In this document: positions 35,901 through 50,900 of the stretch, piece by piece
Numbering within the stretch: the stretch's first letter is position 1
Layout: the number at the start of each line of letters is the position of its first letter
NCBI GenBank assembly: GCA_947044365.1
Contig: OX345644.1
Coordinates: 6,421,577-6,485,576 of the forward strand
Length of the DNA: 64,000 nucleotides
Reading direction: 5' to 3'
DNA from: Petrosia ficiformis
Lineage: Eukaryota; Porifera; Demospongiae; Haplosclerida; Petrosiidae
The notes under the pieces: model-generated
Database searches by the model: none
What the model saw: the letters and a program-made list of their open reading frames with translations, nothing else
What the model was told of the DNA's origin: nothing
Made by a program: the position numbers and the translations under genes

Positions 35901-38900
35901 CTAGTGATGATTCACTTCATCCTAAACTACGATCAAGATATGTTGAACTCATTCTTGTCATGTTTGTTGATGTTGGAGAGAATATACCTTTTCTGGATAA
36001 TCTCTGTTATTCATTTGTGAGTTGTGAGTAAATGGAATGATAGAAGGCATTTGGAAGTATGAACAAAAGCATCACTGGTGGCTGAGTGGCCAAATAATAT
36101 TGTTACTTGGACAGCATAGGAATTTGCCCAGCCCAGAATAACAGACAAACAGGCAGACATTTGCACTAAAAATATCTTTTTTAAAGCAACAAATACATTT
36201 ATGCAAAATAATGATTATGCTATTTTATATTAGATCTACAGTGAGCTTGATGCACATCCTTATGCTACCACTGGAAAAAGTGATACAGTTGCATTGACTG
36301 GAGTCGAGAATATACACTTCCCTCAACTGAAGAGCTGGGTACAAAGCGCTATCACTGCTAAGGTGTATGTATATCCTATTTAATTATGAATGTATGTATA
36401 TGTATTGTTTTAGTATAACCATAATGAGTTAGGGTAAGCCTGTTTTCTCAAAATGTTAGTTATAGATTCAACCTAGGCTTACTGAAACGTATTACTATAA
36501 CGACACCAGTAGTACTAGTATATGTAATGATATTACAATAATTTACACCTATACATTTTAATTTGAGATTAATGGAATATCCTTCTTTTAAAGCCTCTTT
36601 GTTGTGATGAGTCTCACATACAAAAAAATGAACTACTGGCACAAGTAATTGATGTACTAGGACACTTAGTACGATATGGTTACTATGACAATGAAAAAGA
36701 TATCAGCGAAGTTGTTGTTCCTCTAATTCACTTACTGGATGGAGAAACTGATTTACCATCTGAATATGCACAATGTAAATGTGTTTATGTGTTAGTTATT
36801 AATGTCTGTGTATGTATGTATGTATGTATGTCTGTGTGTATGTTAATGTGTATATCTGTGTGTATCTATGTGTGTATGTATACATGGACAATAAAATAAA
36901 TGTATGTTTTTGTTATGAGTAATCATGCTATCTTCATTCCACAAAACGTTTATGCTATCTATCAATTCAATATTTTATGTTCTTCTCATGTACAGCACTA
37001 CCTCCAGAAATAAATACCTTTCGTAAGAAAGGTAGAAAAGAGGACTCTCCAGTCAATAGACCAGTATTTGCAGTCAAAAACAAGTTTGTGAATTTATTAT
37101 ATAATAACTAACATTTCTAAGTAAAAAATGTCATTAAAAATTGATTGCATAGCATGTTTATAACGCTTTGTCTCGTATCTGAAGTTTTATAAAAATGTAA
37201 TATTATTTGTAATAAAATTGATACTAGCTGCAAGAAGATGTAGGAACGTCAAAACCAAAAAAGTGTGCAAACCACTTCCATATAACCCTACATAAGCACT
37301 TACACCGCTACATGTATTAAGCAAAATACGAAGAGCTGTACTCATGTAGGTTTATATGGAAGTGGTTTGTTTATATACTACCTATGTCAGGTCATTTATG
37401 ACTAATGTTACTTATCACATAATATGCCATCTGATTTGCACTGATCAATGATCATTAACTATAGGATTCTGGAAGTATTGGACCTGATTTTGAAATTTGA
37501 GTTTTATGTGAAACTGCAAGTGAGTCGTGAATTTCTCAATGTATTCTTCAATTCATATATATATATATATATGTGTGTTATATAGCATGGTTCAGAGGTC
37601 TATATGCGACCGATGAACCATGCTATATAAAATATATTTCATACAAACATTTACTTACCTGTGAGCTAAAGAGTCCATTTTTGACACACCTACTTTCATG
37701 CTTTCATGAGCATGCGCATGGCATAAAAAAAATATAAACCTGTTTTGAGGGTTATATACAAAATATAAACTTTGTGCGTTAATTAGAATATAGGAAAAAT
37801 GCATGTAATTCGAGGCACAGAAATAATTATAGTCATGATATATATATATATTATATATATATATACAGTTATGTGACCAATTATTCTGTTTTTATTAATT
37901 TACAATAAATCCAAAATATATAATATTTCATATGTTTATGAGTTATTTGCTGATTTTTCTTTTTTAGAAATTCATTTTTGATTTTAAGCTTGTTGAAGGT
38001 ACTGGAAGGAAACGAATTGGAACTGGTGCTGGTGTTTTCTCTCCTCCCACAGTACTACAACAACTCAATGGCCGCATCGATCCTGAAAAAGTTCAAGAAT
38101 ATTTGTATTCCAAGAGTATGATTAGGTAAGTCATTAAATAACTACCTATAGTAGAGAATGTGTGGAACACAGACAAGTAGTGAGAGACAGAGACAGGCAG
38201 TTAGAGACAGAGACAGACAGAGGAGAGGGACATGAATAAAGCACATTAGTCCATCTGACATTAATGTTATAGTGCTGTTCGTGGTCGTCTTAAGCTCGTG
38301 TGTGATGATGATGAAAAAGGATGTGGACTTGCTCCTAAAGATTACTGTGAAACAAATCTTCAACAAGTCTTGCTTGATCTATCATGTTATGATTGTGAGG
38401 TGTTAGTTTCATCATCACTACACTTACTTACACAAATGTACTACTTTTATGAAGAGCTATTCAGCAAAGCACAACAGGTATGTACAATTCAGATTTGTAT
38501 AGGCATTCATTAAGTTCATGGTCCCATTAGAGTTTCCAAAGAACATTTTGTTTTCATTTTGTAACTGAAACAATCAATGTATTGGTTTCAAAATAAGCAC
38601 CAAAGTACCTTGCTCTGATTAGAGTTTTGAGAGAACATTGAAATCCTCACAGTTTTTTCAAAATACAAGTACAGTCGTATTGGAAATGTTTCATCCCAAT
38701 CTGAAAAAATTATATTTTTGGTATCAAATGAGCACCAAGATTATATATATATATATATAAAGCCCATATATGTTTTACATAATTATACTATAATATTGCA
38801 TATACAAATGTATTATGTAATTCATACCCAATAATTAGTATAATGTATTGATTGATTTGTTGGTGCAGGCACAGTTATTAGTTTGTGACCAGTCCATTCA

Positions 38901-41900
38901 AGACTACAAAATTGTCAACCAGCTTCTACCTCAATTGAGACAACTATTACGTGTGGATCCTGATCATGAAACTCAAGACCAACTTATTAATATACTAGAT
39001 GAACTATGTTCCCTGTGTGTGTTTACAAATCATTCAGATGAACCTAATGTACAAAACCAAATTATGATGGATAACTTTGGTTAGTATTCTGCTAATTATA
39101 ATTATTGTTATTATATTGCACACTAAAGCGGATTGCATTGAGTTGAAACTGAGCTTATTAAAAATCATGAAAACGTCCATTGGAAACAAACAGATATAGC
39201 ACATACATACCACAATTACCAAACACAAACTGATTTTTTCAGATTCAGTTCTCATATACAATGCAAATTTACAACTGTGAATTTATAATGTGCTTGCCTA
39301 CTTTAAAATATTATATATAACTCTATACTGGTTTTTTTACACTGAATATTGCTCAAAGCAATAAGAAATCATCGAAGTTCTAGTTGGGCAAAATGTTAAT
39401 TATTTGTCAGAGTGTCTGATTCCAGTTTAATATTCCTAATCAATGCATCTATTAAGATGAATATCACTGAATCACATACACACTGATTACATTGATAACT
39501 ACATGCACACAGGGTTGGTATCTGACATATTGAGTTTTGTGTTTTCGAAAGGCTTAGCTGGACTTGGGATGCAAGCAATGCCAGGAGTTCCAGAAGGTAT
39601 TAACCAACAATGTGCTATATATAAAATAAAATCATACTTCTATTGTTTAATGATTGTTTACAAATAATTTTGTTAGTGACAGTTCGTGAAGAAGTGTTTC
39701 AGAAATGTTTCCATTTATTAAAAAATCTCACTATTGATAACGAACGAGTAAGTATTAGATAATTCTATATAATTTTTATGTACATATATGCACATTCAAT
39801 CACTGTCGTTCTGTTGTATTGTAGTTATCTAGTTGATCAACAATAACCTTTTTAGCATAAAGGCTGATTCTCGCAATTGTTCTGTGTCAATGCGTGATGC
39901 ATGTCTATTAATTATTACTACAATGAGCACATGGTTGCTAAAATTTGATTGGTCTGTATCTGAGTAATGCACACTACAGTAACGGTTCCTGGGTGATGCA
40001 TTGGTTCATTTCGAATCCCTCTTAGCCAGTCCAAAATATTGAAAACATAAAACCACACCCTTCGAAATGATTTTTAAAAATTACCTTTACCTATGTCAAA
40101 GAAATGACTCTTAGGTATGTGGCAATGATGAAAATCTATTCCAAAGCTAAAATGTTTCATAGAGCTCGTTAGTAGCATATCAAAACATCTTTGAATGTTA
40201 GTTTATATCCAATGACCACACCTCTCATGAATAAATAAATGAGTAAAATATTTCTGTTTGGTTCACATACCTACAATCAGACCCACCCTTCTAGACCTGC
40301 CACTGCACCAGCGATCCTGAGACAGAAATTGAAGCTATCTAGGCAACCTTTGCATCATATTTTGAAAGAGCCTGAATTGATTATTTCAAAACAGTATTTT
40401 TGCTATAACAATCAGTGCTAAATTAAAATTTCTTTCTTATAATACACACACATTTGATCTACTCACTTTCTTTAAAGTACATTGATATTAATTTAACATA
40501 ATTTTCCCATCAGGTACAACAGCACTTGTTCAACAGAATTGATGACCTTCTGCAGGTCAAAGTACCTGTTAGTACTTTAGCCAATCTTGCAGATCTATTG
40601 ACTGAGGTATACTATTCAATATATAGCCTTAATTTTCATTTTCAAAAATATCTTCATTCTATTCTAATTGCATTCTTTAGGTGTTCACTGGGGGTCCAGA
40701 CTTTGTTCTTAAAGTCACAGAATGTCATGTTGAAAGGATCTTTGAAATAATTGTGAATTGTCAGGATGCTACTGTACAGGCTCAGTTCATGATTACATTA
40801 GAAGCAATGGCAAAGGTAATGTTGATAGTTAGAATCTGGATCTAAACTACTGACTGTACCTTTACCATACCATGGTAGCAAGAGTTCTGAGAAACATGGG
40901 GATCGACTCGGAGTATGGTTTGATTCTCCTAATTTTGTTCACATGTGCAAAGGCCTTAAACTAAATAATATTATAGGGATACTAGCATACACACACAACA
41001 CCATTAAATCAACGTTTTACATTTCTGAACAAGATGTACTTTTCACTATACAAGCATGAAACAGATTTACATAAATAGAATAACTAACTCTTAACTTATT
41101 TTTAATTTTAATATTCTGGTTCTTATTTTTGTTTTATTATTTTAAGACATTATATGTGTGTATTATTTTAAGACAGTTTATCTCCTTCCAAATGAAGACA
41201 TAAGATTTATTTACTCACACAGATTGAGAAGTTAAACTTGCCTGTGAGACGTAATCAAGGTTTGATTGTGAAGAACTTTTGTCGTCTAAGAGGTAAATTT
41301 TGTCAGGATGAGCTAGGGGAAGGACGTAGTTTTGAAGAAGGCCGTATGCGCAGACTAAGAAAAGTAAGTTATTAACAGATACAAGTCAACTTTATTATTA
41401 CTATGCGTGATAATTATTATGTAGAGTAATTATACTTGAATCCACTATTAAATTATAGTAATGTCAGCCATTAATAATTATGCCAGTTGTGTTTGTGTGT
41501 GTGCATGTATGTATGATTATACAAGCTAATTATGTATAATATTATTATCTGATTTTCGCAAACAAGACTTGTTACAAACATATTGCCTCTCCTAGATATT
41601 AAATTTAGTTGGCTCCATGTATATATAGTGTGTCAAGTTGAAACCTGATTTTTTTTAATTAAGTAACTGCAAAATTTAGTGTGTATGTACATACTTGTAC
41701 ATAAAGAATGTACTTCACTTAAAAAATGATGTTGTATCAAACTGATTGAAGCCATGCATAGGAAGTGACCTCTGAATCATGTTCATTTTTCAGCCGGAAG
41801 TCAAACCTCCTGATGCAAAACTGCAGCTCCTACTCAGTGTTACTGATATGTTAGCAGCTTGTGCTGAAGGGAAAAACCACTTCATTGAGTCAATATGTCA

Positions 41901-44825
41901 GAATATATTTTCTATTGAAGAACTAATAAAGTAAGTTAGCTTTATTACAAAGTTAGCTTCCTTTATACTTTATCTTGTAGTATAATGAGTAGCCGTCACC
42001 TCCCTGCAATGAGGAAGAGACCTTTTGTACGTTTTCTTATATGGGCATACATGAACACAGATGGAGACAGTGAAACCAATAGAGAAACTACTCTTACACA
42101 TGGACTGTAAGTTGTAAAACATTCTAAACATATATATTTGACATTTGCTTCTCACCCTAACATGAGTATCATTTTAGCTATATAATTAGGCCTGTGTATT
42201 TGAATTAGCAAGTTTTTCAACAAATATATACTTCTATTACAGTGTAATTTGGAATTACTTGGAACATCTTGCTAAACTTTTAAGGAGAATTGCTGAGGTA
42301 TTGCAGCTGGTTCCTCATGACCAAGACAAAGACAAACTTAGAAGCACGCTCAGATTATCTATTAGAAAACGCTGTTACTCTACAGTAATGGAACGACCTC
42401 ATATACGTACACATTCAGTGGGAATACCTGATGTTACCGGTATGTGTATAGTTATGTATGCAAATGTGTAACTTGCATAATGTATTAACAATAGTGATAT
42501 ATAATATTTTCATGTGTCTAATTAATAATTATTATGTATTTTTGTACTGTTCAAATGCATTTATGTATTTTGCATTTCGTGAGGAAAGAAAAAAAAGAAA
42601 ACAAATAAAATAAAGAAATAAACATCATGATTATTCATTTTTTTATATACATGTTTATTTCCTCTTTATCAGGTGAAGATGGTCGGATTAAACCCGGAAT
42701 TTTGGAATACCTAATGGATGGTATAATTCCTCTACTACATGCCTACTACAGCTCATTTTTTAACCCTTTTGATACTCCAATCGAAAGCCAAAAGATTAAC
42801 GAATTTGATGTTTCAGCACAGATCTTAAATAGTTTACTGGTACAGTTCATATTACATAACACTAAAGTTTGTTGTTTACTCACTTGTGTAAATATAGATT
42901 TTTAGCATGTTGTAGTACAAACTTTGTGTCATAGTATTGTTTGTAGTTATTCGCCAGAGATTATCTCCACTTGTTTATTACTGTTTGGAGGAAGTAATGT
43001 ATGATCAAACGTTTCCTTGCAATTCAGGAAACCAGTGAAATTTCATATCTACAAATATCCTCGGCTTCCTATTCATAAATATCTCAAGTAGATTTGCGTA
43101 TAATAATTTCTTTACAGATTAATTTAATTGGGAGTAGAAATAGTTTCATCACTTTGTCTTTTGTTCATTTTCTAGTTGCTTAAAGATGAAATGGTGAAGT
43201 TCTTTTCTAGTGAGCTTCAAATTGAAATGTTTCAGGATACAATACAATGTTTGTGTCAACACCAAGAAATCAGAGAAAAGGCTGGAATTACTGATAGGGT
43301 TAGCATGATACCAGTGTGACATTGTGTTATTAGAGGTTTTAATTGTTTTTTTATAGTGATTTCATACTTAGTTATTTTTATAGTATTTATCTGACCTACG
43401 AGGTTCTAATTCTACAGTGGCTTGTGGCAAAGTCGAGGGCTGCCATGCAACTAGAAACATCCAAAACCAATGGTCTGATAAGACCTCCCAAATGATATAG
43501 TGTTTATGCTTGCCTTAACTGGTCTGATAAGCAATAACATAGACCTAACAAACATGTAATGGTTGCCATGGTAGCATATGCTACGTCATTATATAATTAT
43601 TGTTTGTGATGTTGTGTGCAAACTGTACTGAATATTGTTTTCAAATTTTAACTGTTTATAGAACATGAAAGGATTACAAGACATGACTCTACAGATCCCA
43701 GAACGACAATATATTAAACAGTACGAAGCTCAACAGCAACTCAATGATGAATTTCATCAATTCAGTAGTAATTATCATCTATCCTACATGGGACCCAATA
43801 CTGCTAAACATCAGATTGACTCACCTGTAGATGAACTTGGTGTGTTACAGTTATAATAATATCACTTATCACATGTTCCCATAATTATATAATTACATAT
43901 GTTAAAAACCTGATTCATGCTATTCAAACACTCATATATGTGTAGTATATAACTAAATAGTTTGCTACTTATGATATTAAAGATTTGCACAGGTTTTATT
44001 AAATGGAATCAATTTCTCTTTAGAATACAGTGATAATGGAGAAAAGCTTCCTCTAGGACCTAACTTCCAGCAGCTTGTAGCCCTATACTACAAGTAAGTA
44101 ATAAGTATATATTAAGTATAGTTTAGTAAACTTTTAATTATAGTGATGATGGGGATGAACACCCTAGAGTAAAAGAGGAAACACAGTACCTGTTAAAGCA
44201 ATTACAGTAAGGCTTGACTTCAAATAAAATGATTAGTGCATTTTTTTATATCTATTCCTACTACAGAATATCTATTGGCAGTACGGACCAACTAAATGAA
44301 ACAGAACAGGAGAAACAAGATAAACTGGATATACGATGCTTACAAGTAATCTTAGCAACAAATATCTACACTGCTATTGTGCCCTGTTAAAATTATTATC
44401 ATTCATCAATTGTTATTACTCTATGCTAATGGAGATTGTGCCTCACATGTGCCCCTTTGCAATAACTAGTCATTATATGACCCCAACCTAGTGATAATAT
44501 CGTGGCTGTTTATCACTTGTGGTGTGTTTTTAATAATAGGTACTTCGTGCACTAATTCATAATCAGATAAAGAAAATTGATCCTGAACTTAAAGAAAGGA
44601 AACCAGGAAAGTATAGAGAGTGAGTCCAAAAGAACTAATAATTCTATACCTATCAATATTCATTAATACTTAAATGTTCTGTGTGTGAATAGGAAAAGTA
44701 AACATCTATATGTTCCAGTCCAGAATTGCATACAAAGTTTTCAAGGCAATGCAATTCAAAAAGTAAGTACTACACTTAATACATATACATTTATGATAAT
44801 ATACCTAATATTACATCCTTTTCCA

Positions 44826-44908
<83 letters not shown>

Positions 44909-47900
44909 GTTTCTCCTTTTGTCTCTGTGTCTGCCTCTCCTTTGTATTTCTTTTTCTTTCTCTCATCCTGTTTCCTCATGCATAGGTAATTCCTCTTCTC
45001 TCCCATCCAAATGAAGCCATAACACAAGAGGCATTAGCACTGATGAAAGCTCTCTTGTTTTCAGGCAATGAAGAGGTTCAAAGAGGAATAGAGCTAAATG
45101 TCCGAGAAATCAGAGAAGAAACACTATTCTTAAATTTGAAAAAGATACTTGAGAATGCTAGCCTGAATTACAAAGAAATGTATAGTTTATAGTTAACACA
45201 CTCATTACATAATATACTCTACTATACATACAAACCCGCTTCTTTTACAAAACTATTTTTCATCAACAGGAGACATTTACTCCTACAACTTGATATCAAA
45301 CAAGATAGATTTAGTGTAAGTACTAACATACAGACTTTATGTTTAGTTACATTCTCTTTCACACTAAAACCTTACCTTATAATTTATCTTCAGGATTCTA
45401 TGAGACAAATATATAAAAGTATGTCTGAGTTACATCTGGCTTCAGTAAGTTCAAAGAAGAAATTTGAATTCTGTTTGGTAATGTATTTTTATACCTACAG
45501 TTGCAAGTCCATGCTAGTAAAGTTGAAATTGATGAGGATCATGTAAGCATAAGTATTATCATAATTATGATCACTTATTACTAATATACATTATTATTCA
45601 TTATATAGACTGTCGCTGTAACAGGAAAGGAAATTCTTATTTCAATGGAAAGACTTGACAAAAGTGGTGAATATACAATTGAAGGGCTCACAACCATAGT
45701 GGACTGACCCACAGTAATTTGTCTACATTGCAGAAAATGCCTTAAAAATTGGGTATATTCCAATACCAAATATGAAATATTTTTCATAGCTTTAATTGTT
45801 ATCTGCTCCTGAAACACATTTTGAGAGTGTTTTCACATTAACTTGGGTATATTACTGTTTAGTATCCAATTCACTTTGATTCTCAGCCCTTCAATTTCAA
45901 AATACGAACTTTAAATGAGTACATAATCTCATAAGTCCTTTTAAACTTAATATTAATTGTTTATTCACTTCATTTTTATATTTGTATTTCACAAAGATTC
46001 TCTTCAGCGATATTCACTCAAACGTCAAAGAACAGTTGAAGAAGATGAAACTGAAGTATGTTATATATAGCCTCTATTTATCTTGGTATCATCCAAACTC
46101 CATATACATAGCTATCCAATGCATATATACTTACACTGTAAAAATGTATTAGGTTATTTTTAACCTTCAGTTGGTTAAAGGAGTTTCAATGTAATTTTGT
46201 TTCCTCAGTAGTGATTTGTTTTTCCTGCTAGTAATATTTACTATAATGGTATTCACTATATAGTATAATTAACACTGTTAATTATACCCACTAAGGAAAT
46301 CCTTATATGGTAGTGCATGCATAGTGCTCAGCTATTAATCTAAAAATAAAATTATACTTGAATATTATTCTTAAGTCGGTATGTAATTATAGTATAGGCA
46401 ATGTCATAACAATAGCTAGAGTATAACCCACACTATTATGGTACATTAAATTAAATTAAAACAGTAGTACAGCCTACGTCATAACAATAGCTAGAGTATA
46501 ACCCACACTATATATTATGGTACATTAAATTAAATTAAAACAGTAGTACAGCCTACTTCTTAACAATAGCTACAGTTATATACAAAATACATGTCATAAT
46601 AAAGTATAGTACAGTGTATAAAGCATACCATTATAGATATAATCTGTGTAATTTCCATTCAAGTTCCTATGAAAAGAACAGATGTTACAGTAATTAGTAT
46701 CTACATGAATACAATAACAAATTACATCTGTTGTACATACATTTCTACGGATTTTCTATTCTTTATTTTCACATGTACTTTATGTATTAGTCAATATAGA
46801 TTAATATCAAAAGAAATAGATTACCACCTGTAAACATTACCTAGCAAAAAAAAAGATATGAGAAATTGATTGATATGGTTCAGGAGCATGTTATTAACAT
46901 TGTATCAAAACTCATGTAACCAAATGGGTGTTAAAATAACCAATTAATTTTGACACTGATATAATTATTATAGACATATCTATATAAGTTATAATGATGA
47001 TCACATATTTATCAAAAATACATCGAATCATTCTTTTTTTTTTACATCTGTCCATTTCTTTATTAATTTTGTATGCTCTGCTTATAAACCTTAAAAGTCA
47101 CTACATGAACCTTGCACCCCACTGGAAAGACAAGGTAAACATTCCTCTTTGTCTGAACTAATGGACAATGATACTAGCTGGACTAGCCTTGTATTAGAAG
47201 TTGTCGGTTTGATGTGTGATGGTCAACACAGAGTTTTACAAGATTACCTTAGAGAGCAGCCTGACAATTTCAAGGCAAGTTCACACTTTCTTTAGATTAC
47301 CATCGTAATGTATTTGCATCTGTACATGTGTGCTAATGTGTCTATACAGTAATATTTGTAGTAGTACACTCGTTTCTTTCTCCTAGAGTGTAAATGTTGT
47401 TGCTGAGGTTGCCAGTTTCTTGCACATATATGCTGATGAACTTACACCATACAATCTCGGTCAAGTACATAAAATTCTACAAGCCTTGATAGAAATGTGT
47501 GTAGGGAATGTCAATAACCTACTGGTCATATTTGACAAGCTAGTCATAGAACCGATTAACTCTATCCTGAAACTATCATTACTTGACAAGCACAAAAATT
47601 GTTCCGTTGGGAAAAAGCTTGTAAGATGCTTGTTGGTGTGTATTGTTTGTACATCATAATTCAAAACTCAATATAAAGTGAAACCATATACATTTTTTTC
47701 ACTTTTAAGTGCCATCGGTGTCATCATATTCTCGACCTTGTTAATGTGAAAGGCAGTGCGGTTGAGTTACTTGATGCTATGTTGGAGGAAACTAGTTCCC
47801 AAACACATTTTGTTGCACAAGTAAGGACTATATTCAATATAAAGTTAAAAGAATGAGATTGGCTGCGTACAATGGCAAATACTATAATAAGCATGTTGAT

Positions 47901-50900
47901 TATTGAGATACCATTGCAGAAGAGAGAGAAATAAAACCAAGATGAAAAATTTACTAAAGATGTGTGGATTGTTGAAAAAACTCTTTAAGATCAATCTCCA
48001 ACTAAGTTAATTAAAAGCATTTTCGTTCTCCATTTTTTTCAGGGAATTGGAATATCTCTTGACATAGATGCTTTACTACGAACAGTAGACATGTTTTATA
48101 GAGTGCAGTCTCATCCTCTAGTCAAACATGAGGAAATGGATGATGACTGCCAAAGAGGAATGCTCAGAGGTTATCATGTGTTGACATCACTCAAAAACTT
48201 TGGAGCAATATCATTCAAAAGTCAAGGTTAATAATTTAAGTTTCGTGATTCATAAGTAATATATCAACATTTAAACTAAATATGTCCATTATATACTATG
48301 AGTTGTTTCTCAAACATTCAAAGTCTTTTTTCATTTCTTTGCTGATTTGCAAACCATGAGAAATGTTCTTTACAAAATAAAACACTGTAAAAAATTAATG
48401 GATTATTTTAATGCTCATTTCAGTTTCAATTCCTCCTGAGACTATATAAATTAATGCTTTCTTGTCTAGCTAGGTAATGTTTACAATATTTCTTTTGATT
48501 TTGATCTATAATGACTAGTATAAAGTACATGCCATAATAAACAATGGCGCAGTATAATACTTTAAACATGTAAATCTCATGATAATTACACATGCATGTG
48601 CTAACATTTAAGGAATGTTAATTGCTATTATAAGTACAAATTCATTTTATGATTGTTGTTTTCGCAGATGTTGGAATTGGAATATTAATAATACACCACA
48701 GGTTGTACCTATATAATACCATGCTACGTATATAACTACATTGTATTAATTAACAAAAGTAATACAATATACATGTACTTTCAACATGTAAATCCTCCTA
48801 CATGTATGTACTGACTTTTCAAATATCTGTGGAGCCTTTCACATGTTAATTGCTATTATAAGTACAAACTCATGGACATATTTATATTAATTAATTACTC
48901 TGGAATGAGCTTGTTGTTCCACAGGTTGTACCTATATAATACTATGCTACGTATATAACTACATTGTATTAATATATGTTTGTTACGATATGCCTTGGCA
49001 TGACATGTACTTTATACTAGTCAAGAACTGTGACTTGTAAATATTACCTAGCAGGAAAAATAAATCAGCATGGAGGAAAGTATATAATTGCATTGAAACT
49101 CCTGTAACCAACTGAAGGTTATAGTAACCTATTACTTTTTGCAGTGTACCTTTCATAGTCAGAGAATTCAATGTTTATTTCAAACATCATGGGACCCCTT
49201 CATCAGTTGTTGGTCTCTTTTATGCTTTAATATTTGATACTATTGAATACCGATACATTATTATACGTCACTCTTTGAGTTCATGTAGAAACATCTTATT
49301 ATATACAATCCATTGATGACTTCTGTAATTATCTTAAAATATCATTATCAAATGTACCATTTCTTCTTCCTCTATCAGATATACTCGAAAAGCATGCTGA
49401 GACCTTAGAGTGTAAAGAAAGTTTCAATAAATGTCATGAGAAATCATTAGCTATTGAAATACATTATGTGGACAATAATGAGAGGCATACCTTGGCAAGG
49501 GTTCGATTTCCATATGATCCAGATGTAAGTATAGAACAAGATATATAGAGAAAAAAAGTATCCCTATGATTGCTTTGTGGTGTCCAGCATTCAGTAATCA
49601 TGGCTAACTTTATGATGCCTGAAACACATCGGCCTATTATAGTTATTATTTTGATTATCTACTCTGTTTACCTTTTAAAGAACCTTGTAGAACTTTAAGA
49701 ATATATTTCAGGTAGAATAGCTAGCTATTAGTTCCAGTTTCTATGTAAGTTACACAGCTTTCTTTCTGCTGGTCTGTAGAGCTTGAGCGCGCTTCTTTTA
49801 CACACCACGCCCATTAATTGACCGAGCCCCCAGGAATGATGTAACTTCCTTAACTACGTATACAACGCATACTCGCGTAAGTGACACAAACATATAAAAT
49901 ATATATATAATTATATATTATATATATATAGTTCGAACCCGTGGGAAAGCAATCATAGGGATGGCCCTACGGGCCATAAAAACATATATGTAATTATTAA
50001 GACTTAAACTAATTATATTTTATCACTAATCAGTTTGGCTAGTGTTAGCATTAACTTTGAGTTTAGTTATAATCATTGCTGACACAATAGTGTAATTAAA
50101 AAGTACATAATATAATTTTTCAGCCAAGAGTTGCTTAAATATAATTATAAACCATTAATTTGATTGAAATTTTATTACGAAAAATATAGTGTAAACTTCG
50201 AGAGGAAGTGACAGAGGTTGTACGTTGGAACATTAATCGTGACTCAATGGAGGACAAGCAGAGAGCTCTACTTGATCTCATGCCAGCACTTAAAAGTGAT
50301 ATTAAACATCAGGTTAGATGATTTGTACATTTGAGCTTTATTAAACACTTACTAGTATGTAAGCTCAATGCAAATGGACAATACAAAACTGTTCACTAAT
50401 CTTTTAACGTTCATTGTACAGAGGAAATTGAAGAAAAGAAAACTTTCTCCCATCATTGCATTACAGTAAGAAACTTTATAGTGCATTTCATTCAATTTAT
50501 CTCTCTCTCTCTCTCTCTCTCAGTGCTTTGCGACATCGTCTCTTGCTACTTCTAACTGTTATTTTGAATATCTTCATTTTATTCCTTTATGAAGTTCCTG
50601 AAAATAGTTCCTCAAGGTAAATTCACTTTGCAACAAATTGTAAGGAAGAAATGCTATTTTATCTTCTGTCTTATAGTCCAATACTTCCTGACATTCCGAA
50701 CTGGTTTCGATATTACCTATTGATTATTTTGGGTAGTGTTCATATTGTTTTATCATTGTGGGTGGTCATTGAATACTTTCTCATCAATTGGCCTCATTTC
50801 AAACTTCCTGGCTATTACTATAAAGCAAGGTAATTACCAATGTATACATGATACATATAACATACACATTGCATTTAATAATTATTATAAATTTCATATA

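Larger units (their letters stand above)
37465..46055 (+). other. Channel A exons 32-57: central helical region
   Basis: Exons: 37465-37519, 37968-38125, 38273-38477, 38869-39079, 39513-39596, 39677-39747, 40514-40606, 40681-40815, 41223-41363, 41794-41930, 41981-42106, 42243-42439, 42673-42839, 43176-43298, 43662-43839, 44024-44093, 44144-44206, 44267-44345, 44540-44619, 44693-44762, 44986-45179, 45270-45315, 45394-45444, 45501-45542, 45609-45666 and 45997-46055; residues 935-1899. ILEVLDLILKF in exon 32 aligns with the vertebrate VLEILDLILNF region. This part is mostly long alpha-helix with charged loops and is less conserved than the ends. Exons 54-57 are short and the least certain, although each has good splice sites and keeps phase. 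The (CT)n tract lies directly upstream of exon 52. Confidence 0.85.

Noticed and set aside
49925..49950. tRNA-like T-loop sequence GTTCGAACCC
   Set aside because: No acceptor stem, anticodon arm or D arm around it; it is part of a dispersed inverted-repeat element.
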